From Methylobacterium brachythecii (GTDB lineage: Bacteria > Pseudomonadota > Alphaproteobacteria > Rhizobiales > Beijerinckiaceae): DNA of 64,000 nucleotides. The notes under the pieces are model-generated. The model ran no database searches. It was not told the origin of the DNA and saw only the letters and a list, made by a program, of their open reading frames with translations. The stretch lies in contig NZ_JACIDN010000007.1 of the NCBI RefSeq assembly GCF_014196345.1, positions 124,001 through 188,000 on the forward strand. Direction: 5' to 3'. Both the position numbers and the translations under genes were made by a program. Shown here one piece after another: positions 17,651 through 25,875 of the stretch; position 1 is the first letter of the stretch; each line of letters starts with the position of its first letter.

Positions 17651-17684
17651 GCCGTCATTGCGAGCATAGCGAAGCGATGACGGC
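17651..17684. repeat. truncated family A palindromic repeat
   Basis: GCCGTCATTGCGAGCATAGC followed by GAAGCGATGACGGC keeps both ends of the cobN-type element (GCCGTCAT / ATGACGGC) but lacks the AATCCAG core and loop. It lies between convergent gcrA and phoB. Confidence 0.8.
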
Positions 17685-17695
17685 GAAGAGAAGCC

Positions 17696-18394
17696 TCAGA
17701 CTTCCGTGAACATCTCGTCGAAAGAGTAGCCGGAGCCGCGAACGGTGCGGATCGGATCGCTCTGCTTCGGCCGGTTGATCGCCTTGCGCAGACGGCCGAC
17801 ATGCACGTCGACGGTGCGCTCGTCGATGTAGACGTCGTGCCCCCAGACGCCGTCGAGGAGCTGCTCGCGGGAGAAGACGCGGCCGGGGCTTCGCATCAAG
17901 AATTCGAGCAGCTTGAACTCGGTCGGGCCGAGATGGATCTCGCGGCCGGAGCGGCGGATGCGGTGGCTGACGCGATCGAGCTCGATGTCACCGGCCAGGA
18001 GCGTGCCGGATACGTGGGCCGGCTTGGTCCGGCGCAGCAACGCCCTCACCCGAGCGAGCAGCTCGGGCACCGAGAAGGGCTTGACGATGTAGTCGTCGGC
18101 ACCGGTGGCGAGACCGCGGACACGGTCACCCTCCTCGCCGCGCGCCGTCAGCATGATGACGGGCAGTTGCTCGGTCTCGCGGCGGGCACGGATGCGCCGG
18201 CACAGCTCGATCCCCGACAGGCCCGGCACCATCCAGTCGAGCAGGATGAGGTCGGGAAGCTGCTCGCGCAGCAGCAGGTCGGCCTCGTCACCGCGCGCCG
18301 CGCAGGTCACCTCGAAGCCTTCAGCTTCGAGGTTGTAGCGCAGCAGCGTCGTGAGAGATTCCTCGTCCTCGACGATCAGGATACGGGCTTGCAT
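17696..18394 (-). CDS. phoB: phosphate response regulator PhoB
   Basis: This is an OmpR-type response regulator of 232 residues that activates phosphate-starvation genes at Pho boxes. The receiver domain shows the acidic pocket (EDEE), the phospho-acceptor aspartate in LILLDWMVPGLSG and the lysine in IVKPFSVPELLARV. The winged-helix domain has LGPTEFKLLEFLM, VWGHDVYIDERTVDVHVGRL and IRTVRGSGYSF. It is the last gene of pstSCAB-phoU-phoB, 34 nt after phoU. The partner kinase PhoR is not in the window. Confidence 0.96.
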   Translation of the reverse strand: MQARILIVEDEESLTTLLRYNLEAEGFEVTCAARGDEADLLLREQLPDLILLDWMVPGLSGIELCRRIRARRETEQLPVIMLTARGEEGDRVRGLATGADDYIVKPFSVPELLARVRALLRRTKPAHVSGTLLAGDIELDRVSHRIRRSGREIHLGPTEFKLLEFLMRSPGRVFSREQLLDGVWGHDVYIDERTVDVHVGRLRKAINRPKQSDPIRTVRGSGYSFDEMFTEV

Positions 18395-18428
18395 CGGCCG
18401 GCCGGCAAACTAGGGGTTGTGCCCGATC

Positions 18429-19142
18429 CTACGCGCCCGGCTGCACGGTCGCATAGTTCGAAGCATCGTTCTTGGGGCGCTCTCCCGCCAGAGTTTCGCC
18501 GGTGACGAGGTAGTGGATCGTCTCGGCGACATTGGTGGTGTGGTCGCCGATGCGCTCGACGTTTTTGGCGCAGAACAGGAGATGCGTGCAGAACGAAATG
18601 TTGCGCGGATCTTCCATCATGTAGGTCAGCAGCTCGCGGAACAGCGAGTTGTAGAGCGCGTCGATGGCGCCATCGCGCTCCCAGACGTCGTGGGCGGCGT
18701 CGAGGTTACGGCTCGCATAGGCGTCGAGCACGTCCTTGAGCTGCTCCTGCACCAGGTCGCTCATATGCTCCACGCCGAGCACGATCTTCTGCGGCTGGGT
18801 CTGATCGGCAATCGCCAGGACGCGCTTGGCGATATTCTTTGCGAGATCGCCGATCCGCTCCAGGTCGCCCGAGACGCGGATACCGGAGATGGTCTCGCGC
18901 AGGTCGATGGCGAGCGGCTGGCGGCGCGCGATGAGCAGCACCGAGCGCTCCTCGATCTCACGCTGGAGCACGTCGAGGCGCTTGTCGGAGACGATGACCG
19001 CCTGGGCCAGGGCCGTGTCGCGACGAACCAGCGCCACGGTGGCGTCGGCCATCATCTTCTCGGCCACGCCGCCCATCTCGGCGATCTGGCGGCGGAGGTC
19101 TTCGAGATCCTGGTCGTAGGAAGAGACGATGTGTTCGGACAT
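18429..19142 (-). CDS. phoU: phosphate signalling protein PhoU
   Basis: PhoU links the Pst transporter to PhoR/PhoB and keeps the Pho regulon off when phosphate is plentiful. This 237-residue helical protein has two PhoU repeats with acidic metal-binding helices. The first is QDLEDLRRQIAEMGGVAEKM and the second includes NISFCTHLLFCAKNVERIGD HTTNVAE. It is 44 nt downstream of pstB in the same operon. Confidence 0.96.
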   Translation of the reverse strand: MSEHIVSSYDQDLEDLRRQIAEMGGVAEKMMADATVALVRRDTALAQAVIVSDKRLDVLQREIEERSVLLIARRQPLAIDLRETISGIRVSGDLERIGDLAKNIAKRVLAIADQTQPQKIVLGVEHMSDLVQEQLKDVLDAYASRNLDAAHDVWERDGAIDALYNSLFRELLTYMMEDPRNISFCTHLLFCAKNVERIGDHTTNVAETIHYLVTGETLAGERPKNDASNYATVQPGA

Positions 19143-19186
19143 GTACGGGCTCCGGCGCGGGCCAGTTCAGGATAGGGGCGACAGGC

Positions 19187-20002
19187 TCAGCCGAAGCGGC
19201 CGGTGATGTAGTCCTGGGTCTGGCGCTTGTCGGGGTTCATGAAGATCTTCGTCGTCGGCGCGAACTCGATGAGCTCGCCGAGATACATGAAGGCCGTGAA
19301 CTGCGAGATACGCGCAGCCTGCTGCATGTTGTGCGTGACGATGACGATCGTGAACTCGGTGCGCAGCTGCTCGATCAGTTCCTCGATGCGACCCGTCGAG
19401 ATCGGGTCGAGGGCCGAGGTCGGCTCGTCGAACAGGATGACTTCGGGGCGCTGGGCCACGGAGCGGGCGATGCAGAGGCGCTGCTGCTGACCGCCGGACA
19501 GGCCGGTGCCGGCCTGCTTCATCTTGTCCTTAACCTCGTCCCAGAGCGCGGCCTTGCGCAGCGCGTCCTCGACGCGACCGTCGAGTTCGGACTTCGGCAG
19601 GCGCTCGTAGAGGCGCAGGCCGAAGGCGACGTTGTCGTAGATCGACATCGGGAAGGGCGTGGGCTTCTGGAAGACCATGCCGACGCGGGCGCGCAGCTCG
19701 TTGAGGTCGACCTTGGCGTCGAGCACGTTTTGGCCGTCGAGCAGGATCTGGCCGGTGGCGCGCTGCTCCGGATAGAGCGAGTAGATCCGGTTGAAGGTGC
19801 GCAGCAGGGTGGACTTGCCGCAACCCGACGGGCCGATCAGCGCCGTGACCTGACGGTCGTGGAAGTTCAGGTTGACGTTCTTCAGGCCGTGGAACTGGCC
19901 GTAATAGAAATTCAGATCCTTGACGGCGATGCGGACCGGCGCGGATTCGTCGGCCGGGTTTCGGCCTGAGAGCGCGCTGCTCATCGAGTTGGTCGGGCTC
20001 AT
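19187..20002 (-). CDS. pstB: phosphate ABC transporter ATP-binding protein PstB
   Basis: This ATPase of the high-affinity phosphate importer acts on the cytoplasmic face with PstA and PstC. Walker A is GPSGCGKSTLLR, the signature is LSGGQQQRLCIARSVA, and Walker B is VILFDEPTSALDP. The PstB-specific NFYYGQFHGLKNVNL precedes Walker A. It has 271 residues, and the first ~25 before VRIAVKDLNFY are variable, as usual. It is in the pst operon, 39 nt after pstA. Confidence 0.97.
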   Translation of the reverse strand: MSPTNSMSSALSGRNPADESAPVRIAVKDLNFYYGQFHGLKNVNLNFHDRQVTALIGPSGCGKSTLLRTFNRIYSLYPEQRATGQILLDGQNVLDAKVDLNELRARVGMVFQKPTPFPMSIYDNVAFGLRLYERLPKSELDGRVEDALRKAALWDEVKDKMKQAGTGLSGGQQQRLCIARSVAQRPEVILFDEPTSALDPISTGRIEELIEQLRTEFTIVIVTHNMQQAARISQFTAFMYLGELIEFAPTTKIFMNPDKRQTQDYITGRFG

Positions 20003-20041
20003 GATCGGAGAGTCCTCAGCGGGTTGCGGGGCGGGGCGCGA

Positions 20042-20947
20042 TCAGCGCGCCCGCTGGTCCTTGATGACGAGGCGCGCGATGACCGACAGCGCCAGGATGG
20101 TGATCGTGATGAGCAGCGCGCCGGCCCAGGCGAGCCCCTGCCAGTTCGGGTAGGGCGAGAGGGCGAACTGGTAGATCATCACCGGCAGGTTCGGGATGCC
20201 GCCGAGCAGGTTGGCGTTGAACCAGTTGTTGTTGTTCAGCGCCGTAAAGAGCAGCGGCGCGGTCTCACCGGCGATGCGGGCGAGTGCCAGGATGATGCCG
20301 GTGACGATACCCGCCGACGCGGCGCGCCAGGTGATCGTCTTGATGACGTGGGACGGCGGAGCGCCGAGCGCCGCGCCGGCTTCGCGCATCTGGCTCGGGA
20401 CGAGACGCAGCATGTCCTCTGTGGTGCGCACGATCACGGGGGTCGCGATGATGGCGAGCGCCACGCCGCCGGCCCAGCCGGAATAGGTCCCCATCGGCCG
20501 CACCATCAGGGTGTAGACGAACAGGCCGATCAGGATCGACGGCGCCGAGAGGAGGATGTCGTTGAGGAAGCGGATCAGGTCCGCCAGCTTCGAGCCGCGG
20601 CCATATTCGGCAAGAAAGGTGCCGGCCATCAGGCCGACCGGCGTGGCGATCACGATGCCGAGGAAGGTCAGCACCAGGCTGCCGACGATGGCGTTGGCGA
20701 TGCCGCCGCCTTCCGAGCCGGGACCGGGTGTCGGCTGCGTGAACAGCAAGGGCGAGAAGCCCTTCAGTCCCTCGACGATGAGCATGAGCAGGATCGAGCC
20801 GAGAACCAAGATGCCAAGCATCGTGAAGGCAGTGCTCGCCGTGATCAGGATCTTGTCCGCGACGCGCCGGCTGGGGCGGACGCGGTTGGCGCGGAGCGAG
20901 GGTGCGCCGGCCGGGGCCGGAGCGAGGATGGGGTTCTGGGCGTCCAT
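20042..20947 (-). CDS. pstA: phosphate ABC transporter permease PstA
   Basis: This inner-membrane permease half of the Pst importer has 301 residues and about six hydrophobic segments, the first being AFTMLGILVLGSILLMLIVE. The coupling-loop region includes REAGAALGAPPSHVIKTITW, the usual EAA-type contact with PstB. It lies 23 nt downstream of pstC. A proline/alanine-rich cytoplasmic leader of about 30 residues precedes the first membrane segment. Confidence 0.95.
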   Translation of the reverse strand: MDAQNPILAPAPAGAPSLRANRVRPSRRVADKILITASTAFTMLGILVLGSILLMLIVEGLKGFSPLLFTQPTPGPGSEGGGIANAIVGSLVLTFLGIVIATPVGLMAGTFLAEYGRGSKLADLIRFLNDILLSAPSILIGLFVYTLMVRPMGTYSGWAGGVALAIIATPVIVRTTEDMLRLVPSQMREAGAALGAPPSHVIKTITWRAASAGIVTGIILALARIAGETAPLLFTALNNNNWFNANLLGGIPNLPVMIYQFALSPYPNWQGLAWAGALLITITILALSVIARLVIKDQRAR

Positions 20948-20970
20948 CGGTCGAGACTCCTGTCTGTCGC

Positions 20971-21945
20971 TCAGGCGACCTTCGCGCGGCGCGTCAGCAG
21001 CCGGGCGATGATCAGGACGATGAAAGTGATGACGAAGAGCAGGCAGCCGAGCGCCATCAGCGCGTTGAGCTGCATGCCGTCCGCCTCGTTGAACTCGTTG
21101 GCGATGCGCGAGGCGATGGTCGAGCTCGGATCGAAGATCGAGGCCGAGAGGCGGTTGGCGTTACCGACCACGAAGGTCACCGCCATGGTCTCGCCAAGCG
21201 CGCGGCCGAGGCCGAGCATGATCGCTCCGATGATCGAGACGGAGGCCTGCGGCACGAGGACGTGACGCACGACCTCCCAGGTAGTGCAGCCGATACCGTA
21301 GGCGCTCTCGCGTAGGACGGTCGGGATCTGGTCGAGCATGTCGCGGGTGATCGAGGCCACGAAGGGCACGATCATGATGGCGAGGATGATGCCGGCGGTG
21401 AGCACGCCGACGCCCGAGGGGACGCGAGCGTAGAGGATGGTGCCGACGATCGGCAGGCCCTCGACCACGTTGGAAACGGGGATCTGGATGTAGCGGGCGA
21501 AGAGGGGCGCGAAGATGAAGAGGCCCCACATGCCGTAGATGATGCTCGGCACCGAGGCGAGCAGCTCAATGGTCATCGCGACGGGCTTGCGCGCCCAGCC
21601 GGGGCAGAGCTGCGTCAGGTAGATCGCGATGCCGATCGAGATCGGCACGCCGATCAGCAGGGCGAGGAAGGCCGAGGCGAGCGTCCCGAGCACGGCGACG
21701 AGCGCACCGTATTGTTCGGATCCAACGTTCCAGGCGCTGGAGGTAATGAAGCCGAAGCCGAATTCGCGGAAGGCGGGCCAGCCGCCGTAGATGATCGACC
21801 CGAGAATGCCTGCGAGCACCAGCAGCACCAGCAGCGCGGAGCCGAGGGCAGCCAATTGAAAGACGCGGTCGAGCCCCTTGCTCGGAGCGGTTCGGCTCGA
21901 GCGGGTGTCGCTGGCCAGGGCGATCTGTTCGGTCAAAGCGGTCAT
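20971..21945 (-). CDS. pstC: phosphate ABC transporter permease PstC
   Basis: This second inner-membrane permease of the Pst system has 324 residues with six predicted hydrophobic segments. The N-terminal segment (LAALGSALLVLLVLAGILGS) and ASVPSIIYGMWGLFIFAPLF are typical. The EAA loop is RESAYGIGCTTWEVVRHVLV and GRALGETMAVTFVVGN follows. It is separated from pstS by 142 nt containing a strong G/C hairpin, unlike the short gaps elsewhere in this operon. Confidence 0.96.
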   Translation of the reverse strand: MTALTEQIALASDTRSSRTAPSKGLDRVFQLAALGSALLVLLVLAGILGSIIYGGWPAFREFGFGFITSSAWNVGSEQYGALVAVLGTLASAFLALLIGVPISIGIAIYLTQLCPGWARKPVAMTIELLASVPSIIYGMWGLFIFAPLFARYIQIPVSNVVEGLPIVGTILYARVPSGVGVLTAGIILAIMIVPFVASITRDMLDQIPTVLRESAYGIGCTTWEVVRHVLVPQASVSIIGAIMLGLGRALGETMAVTFVVGNANRLSASIFDPSSTIASRIANEFNEADGMQLNALMALGCLLFVITFIVLIIARLLTRRAKVA

Positions 21946-22048
21946 CCGCTGATGCTCTTGGGTGCGGGGCGTTTAACGCGGGCGGAAATACAAGGCGATC
22001 GTAGGGTCTGCGTTCATCGCCCCTTCCCTCTTGGGAGCGGGGCGAGAT

Positions 22049-22074
22049 GGCTCCTCCCCGAGCGGGGAGGAGCC
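22049..22074 (-). promoter_or_regulatory. hairpin between pstS and pstC (mRNA processing or attenuation)
   Basis: A perfect 11-bp stem (GGCTCCTCCCC / GGGGAGGAGCC) with a GAGC loop lies 14-39 nt past the pstS stop. There is no T tract, so it is more likely a 3'-end stabiliser or partial attenuator than a full terminator. It also resembles the G/C hairpins of the family B repeat. Confidence 0.6.
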
Positions 22075-22087
22075 GGGTCGGGTCGAG

Positions 22088-23128
22088 TTAGAGAACGGGC
22101 TTGCCGTCCTTGCTCTTGATGGTCTTCCACTCTTCGTGGATCAGGCCGACGACGTTGGCCGGGAGCGGCACGTAGTCGAGATCGGCGGCGAGCTTGCCGC
22201 CGTTCTTGTAGGACCAGTCGAAGAATTTGAGCACGTCGGCGGTCTTGGCGGCGTCGGCAGCTTCCTTGTGGACCAGGATGAAGGTCGCGGCGGTGATCGG
22301 CCAAGCGTCGTCACCGGCCTGGTTGGTCAGCGAGATGCCGAAGCCGGGAGCGGCCTTCCAATCGGCGCTGGCGGCAGCGGCCTGGAAGGCCTTGTCGTCA
22401 GGCGTCGGGTACTTGCCGGCCTTGTTCTGGATCAGGGCGTAGGCGAGCTTGTTCTGCTTGGCATAGGCGGACTCGACGTAGCCGATCGAGTTCGGGACCT
22501 GCTTGACGTTGGCGGTGACGCCCTCGTTGCCCTTGCCGCCCTGACCGGCCGGCCAGGAGATCGTCGTCGCGGCGCCGAACTCCTTCTTCCAGCCCTCGGA
22601 GACCGACGACAGGTAGGTGGTGAAGATGTTCGTCGTGCCCGAGGCGTCCGAACGGTAGACCGGGGTGATGTTCGCCTCGGGGAGCTTCAGCCCCTCGTTG
22701 AGCTTGGCGATCTTCGGGTCAGACCACTTGGAGATCTTGCCGGCGTAGATGTCGGCGATGATGTCGCCGGTCAGCTTCAGCTTGCCCGGCTCGAGACCGG
22801 CGATGTTCACGACGGTGACGACACCGCCCATGACGGTCGGGAACTGGACGAGGCCGTCCTTGGTCAGCTGCTCACCCTTGAGCGGGGCGTCGGTCGCACC
22901 GAAATCGACGGTCTTGGCCTGGATCTGCTTGATGCCGCCGCCGGAACCGATCGACTGGTAGTTCAGGCCGTTGCCGCTCTCCTTGCGGTAGGCTTCCGCC
23001 CACTTCGAGTAGACCGGGAAGGGGAAGGTGGCGCCAGCGCCGGTGATGTCGGCGGCCAGAGCGGAGGAGGCGAGCTGGACGGTCGCGAGACCGAGGGCCA
23101 GCGCGAAAGCGAAGGGTTTCAATTGCAT
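22088..23128 (-). CDS. pstS: periplasmic phosphate-binding protein PstS
   Basis: This is the high-affinity phosphate receptor of the Pst importer. A 25-residue signal peptide (MQLKPFAFALALGLATVQLA ending SSALA) precedes the mature ADITGAGATFPFPVYSKWAE. Phosphate-site blocks are GSGGGIKQIQAKTVDFGATD and RSDASGTTNIFTTYLS. It has 346 residues, normal for the family. The Shine-Dalgarno GGAG abuts the ATG, which is unusually close. It is the first gene of the operon, with a Pho box about 110 nt upstream. Confidence 0.96.
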   Translation of the reverse strand: MQLKPFAFALALGLATVQLASSALAADITGAGATFPFPVYSKWAEAYRKESGNGLNYQSIGSGGGIKQIQAKTVDFGATDAPLKGEQLTKDGLVQFPTVMGGVVTVVNIAGLEPGKLKLTGDIIADIYAGKISKWSDPKIAKLNEGLKLPEANITPVYRSDASGTTNIFTTYLSSVSEGWKKEFGAATTISWPAGQGGKGNEGVTANVKQVPNSIGYVESAYAKQNKLAYALIQNKAGKYPTPDDKAFQAAAASADWKAAPGFGISLTNQAGDDAWPITAATFILVHKEAADAAKTADVLKFFDWSYKNGGKLAADLDYVPLPANVVGLIHEEWKTIKSKDGKPVL

Positions 23129-23236
23129 CTCCGTGTCGTGTCGGCGAACGGCCGCGGCGCTTTCGCCAAGCTCTCGCTGACGGACGCCCGTGTCCTGTTT
23201 CGCAGGCCGGCCTTAGGCTCCCGACGCTGCCGGCCA

Positions 23237-23266
23237 TATGACGGTGACATGACAGGTGGATGACAT
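23237..23266 (-). promoter_or_regulatory. Pho box with three direct repeats
   Basis: Read on the minus strand, the hexamers TGTCAT (23265-23260), TGTCAT (23254-23249) and CGTCAT (23243-23238) are spaced exactly 11 bp apart. This matches the PhoB half-site pattern, with one more half-site than a minimal box. It lies about 110-137 nt upstream of pstS. Confidence 0.85.
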
Positions 23267-23423
23267 CAGGGGACGAGGCTCACGATCCCGTGAAGAACGC
23301 GCTAGAAAACTGCGGACGTGCGCAGCGTTACCGAAGATCCGAACCCGTCTGCATACCCATGCGTTGAGAACGGTCAGGCTCGTATGGCGAGAATGATCGA
23401 CTCGTCCCGGCGAGCAGGTAACG

Positions 23424-23720
23424 GTGCATCGGATGCTGGAAGTGGAGAAGGCAGACGTGGCGGACACCCCGCCCCCAGAAGGCGAGCCCACCGTACCGCT
23501 CGACCCACAGGATGCGGCGTTTTTCGCGCTGCACGGGGAGCGGGAGCTGATTGAGCGCGACCTGACCCTGGCGCAGCAGCGCCAGCGCTACGGCACCGAC
23601 GATGCCGATATTCAACAAGCGCGCCTGCTCGAAAAATCGCTGCTCAAGGATCTCGACAGGGTGATGACCCTGATCCGTGCCGCCGAGTACAAGCGGCAGC
23701 CCGGCGCTCGGCGCTGGTAG
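23424..23720 (+). CDS. small coiled-coil protein, function unknown
   Basis: The 98-residue product is acidic and proline-rich at the N-terminus, then strongly helical and charged (HGERELIERDLTLAQQRQRY and QARLLEKSLLKDLDRVMTLI). It ends in a basic tail (KRQPGARRW). No family was recognised. The GTG at 23424 has AGG at a good distance; the ATG at 23433 is an alternative. It converges on the NepR-like gene, with only 9 nt between the stops. Confidence 0.65.
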   Translation: MHRMLEVEKADVADTPPPEGEPTVPLDPQDAAFFALHGERELIERDLTLAQQRQRYGTDDADIQQARLLEKSLLKDLDRVMTLIRAAEYKRQPGARRW

Positions 23721-23729
23721 ACGGACCGA

Positions 23730-23936
23730 TCAGGCGGCGGAGCGCTGCCGATCCCGTTCTTTGTGACGCAGCCGAAGCAGCAGGTCGACTTGGGCATCCG
23801 GGATTGGCTGGGTCTCGATGGCGCCCTCATAGACGGCCCGCAGGGCGACGCCGAGGCGCTCCCGCGCCTCTCCGCAAAGCGCGGGATGCTTGTGCTCGCT
23901 AAAGCCGGCGTCAGTCTTCAGGGCAACTTGTGCCAT
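23730..23936 (-). CDS. NepR-like anti-sigma factor domain protein
   Basis: This 68-residue protein carries the two-helix NepR pattern, RERLGVALRAVYEGAIETQP followed by IPDAQVDLLLRL (LRAxY...PxPD...LLxxL). NepR proteins sequester the EcfG general-stress sigma factor and are released by phosphorylated PhyR. Here neither phyR nor an ecfG gene is adjacent, so this would be an orphan or paralogue. I chose ATG 23936. A TTG at 24005 would add 23 residues of unrelated sequence. The family match is by motif recognition only. Confidence 0.65.
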   Translation of the reverse strand: MAQVALKTDAGFSEHKHPALCGEARERLGVALRAVYEGAIETQPIPDAQVDLLLRLRHKERDRQRSAA

Positions 23937-24066
23937 CAACGCGTGACCTTGTTTCCACCCGACGGCGCGGCAACGGCCCGCGCGACTGATTTCGTGCCGG
24001 ACCAACCTCGCGCAACGTGGTTAACAAAGTTTTATGGTTAAGGTTAAGTTTCCGTTTCTGATCGGG

Positions 24067-25740
24067 TCAGGCCTCGGATGTCTGCAGTAACCGGGCGGCG
24101 GCCGCGCGCGCTTCGTCGGTGACCGTCGCGCCCGCCAGCATGCGGGCAATCTCCTCGCGCCGCGCCTCGCTTGCCAGCGCGGCCACGCTGGTGGCGACGC
24201 GGTTCGCCCCTCGCACCGCGTCCTTGGCGATCAGGAAATGAGTGCCGGCACGCGCGGCGACTTGCGGCGCATGGGTAACTGACACGACCTGGACCCGGTC
24301 CGAGAGGCGTGCAAGGCGCTGTCCGATGGCATCGGCCACGGCGCCGCCGACGCCCGTGTCGATCTCGTCGAAGATCAGGGTCGGAGCCGAGCCCTTGTCG
24401 GCGAGCACGACCTTCAGCGCCAGCATGAAGCGCGAGAGCTCGCCGCCCGACGCCACCTTCATCATCGGCCCGGGCTTGGTGCCGGGATTTGTCTGCGCGT
24501 GGAATTCGACCCGGTCGATGCCCGCGCTATCCCGCGCGTCCGGATCAGTGACGATCTGAGTGATGAAGCGAGCCCGCTCCAGCTTCAGCGGGGGCAATTC
24601 GGCTTTCACGGCACCGTCGAGGGATTTCGCCGCACGGATGCGGCCGTCGCTCAGGGTCTTGGCGGCCTTGACGTAGGCCGCCTCAGCCTCATCGAGGTCA
24701 CGCTCCAGACCTCCGAGCGCCTCCTCGCCGGCATCGATCGTGGCAACGTCGGCAACGTAGCGCTCGCGCAGATGCGCCAGCTGGTCGGCCGGGACGTCGT
24801 ATTTTCGGGATGAGGCACGGAGCGCGAACAGCCGCTCCTCGACCTGCTCCAGCTCGCGCGGATCGAATTCCGCCTCCAGGATCGCCGCATCGAGGGCGCT
24901 GCGGGCATCATCGAGGGCGAGCAACGCGGCGTCGAGGGCAGCGACGCAAGGCTCGACGAGCGCGGGGGCTTGCGCAGCCCGGCGTTCGAGCTTGCGCACG
25001 GCCGCGGAGAGATGAGGGACGGCGGAATTCGGGCCCCCGACCGCATCGAGGGCTTCGTTCAGCTCGCGGGCGACCTTCTCGCCCTGCTGCATCACGGTGC
25101 GGCGCTCGGCGAGCGAGGCTTCCTCACCGTCCTGCGGATCGAGGGCCGCCAGTTCCTCGACGGCGTGCCGCAGGAAATCGGCCTCCTTCCGCGCGGCATC
25201 GATGCGGGCGCGGTGCTCGGCGAGCTGTTCCCGCGCGGTGCGGACGCGCTTGGCGGCCTGCGCCGTGGCAGCGAGAGGCTTCTGCAGGCCGCCGAAGGCA
25301 TCGAGGATGGCGCGGTGGCTCGCCGGATCGGCGAGCGCGCGGTCGTCGTGCTGGCCGTGGATCTCGACGAGGGCGGAGCCGATGGCGCGCAAGACCTGAA
25401 CGCCGACGGGCTGGTCGTTGACGAAGGCGCGGGTGCGACCGTCCGCGAATTGCGTGCGGCGCAGGATCAAGTCGCCCTCGGTATCGATCTCGGCCTCCTG
25501 CGCGATCCTTCGCGCGGGATGATCCATGGGGGCGTCGAAGACCGCGGTGACCGCGCCCTGGGTCTCGCCATGGCGCACGAGGCCGCCATCGCCGCGGCCG
25601 CCCAGAGCAAGGGCGAAGGCGTCGAGCAGGATCGACTTGCCCGCGCCCGTCTCGCCCGTGAGGACACTCAGCCCCTCGGCGAAATTCAGCGCGAGCTTGT
25701 CGATGAGAACGATGTCGCGGATCGCGAGCTGGACCAGCAT
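24067..25740 (-). CDS. recN: DNA repair ATPase RecN
   Basis: This SMC-like ATPase acts in double-strand break repair. It has 557 residues. The N-terminal Walker A is LTGETGAGKSILLDAFALAL, and REIVL-type RDIVLIDKLALNF opens the protein. A long coiled-coil middle (about 155-380) leads to the C-terminal ABC signature (ASGGELSRFMLALKVVL) and Walker B (TLIFDEIDTGVGG). It lies at the 3' side of the bamD-lpxC-dcw run, 135 nt after bamD, possibly with its own promoter. Confidence 0.97.
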   Translation of the reverse strand: MLVQLAIRDIVLIDKLALNFAEGLSVLTGETGAGKSILLDAFALALGGRGDGGLVRHGETQGAVTAVFDAPMDHPARRIAQEAEIDTEGDLILRRTQFADGRTRAFVNDQPVGVQVLRAIGSALVEIHGQHDDRALADPASHRAILDAFGGLQKPLAATAQAAKRVRTAREQLAEHRARIDAARKEADFLRHAVEELAALDPQDGEEASLAERRTVMQQGEKVARELNEALDAVGGPNSAVPHLSAAVRKLERRAAQAPALVEPCVAALDAALLALDDARSALDAAILEAEFDPRELEQVEERLFALRASSRKYDVPADQLAHLRERYVADVATIDAGEEALGGLERDLDEAEAAYVKAAKTLSDGRIRAAKSLDGAVKAELPPLKLERARFITQIVTDPDARDSAGIDRVEFHAQTNPGTKPGPMMKVASGGELSRFMLALKVVLADKGSAPTLIFDEIDTGVGGAVADAIGQRLARLSDRVQVVSVTHAPQVAARAGTHFLIAKDAVRGANRVATSVAALASEARREEIARMLAGATVTDEARAAAARLLQTSEA

Positions 25741-25875
25741 GCCGCGCGGCGCGCCTTGGCTGTTAGGGACGGTTCCTGCTGTTTAGGCGGAACCAACACA
25801 GAACTCACGCCCAAAAATGCGAAAGGGTCGAAGCGTCTCCGCCTCCACCCTTCCCGATCTCGCGAGGCAGCCCGC

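Noticed and set aside
22049..22074. Hairpin after pstS as a full terminator
   Set aside because: There is no T tract, and the rest of the operon follows without a visible new promoter.
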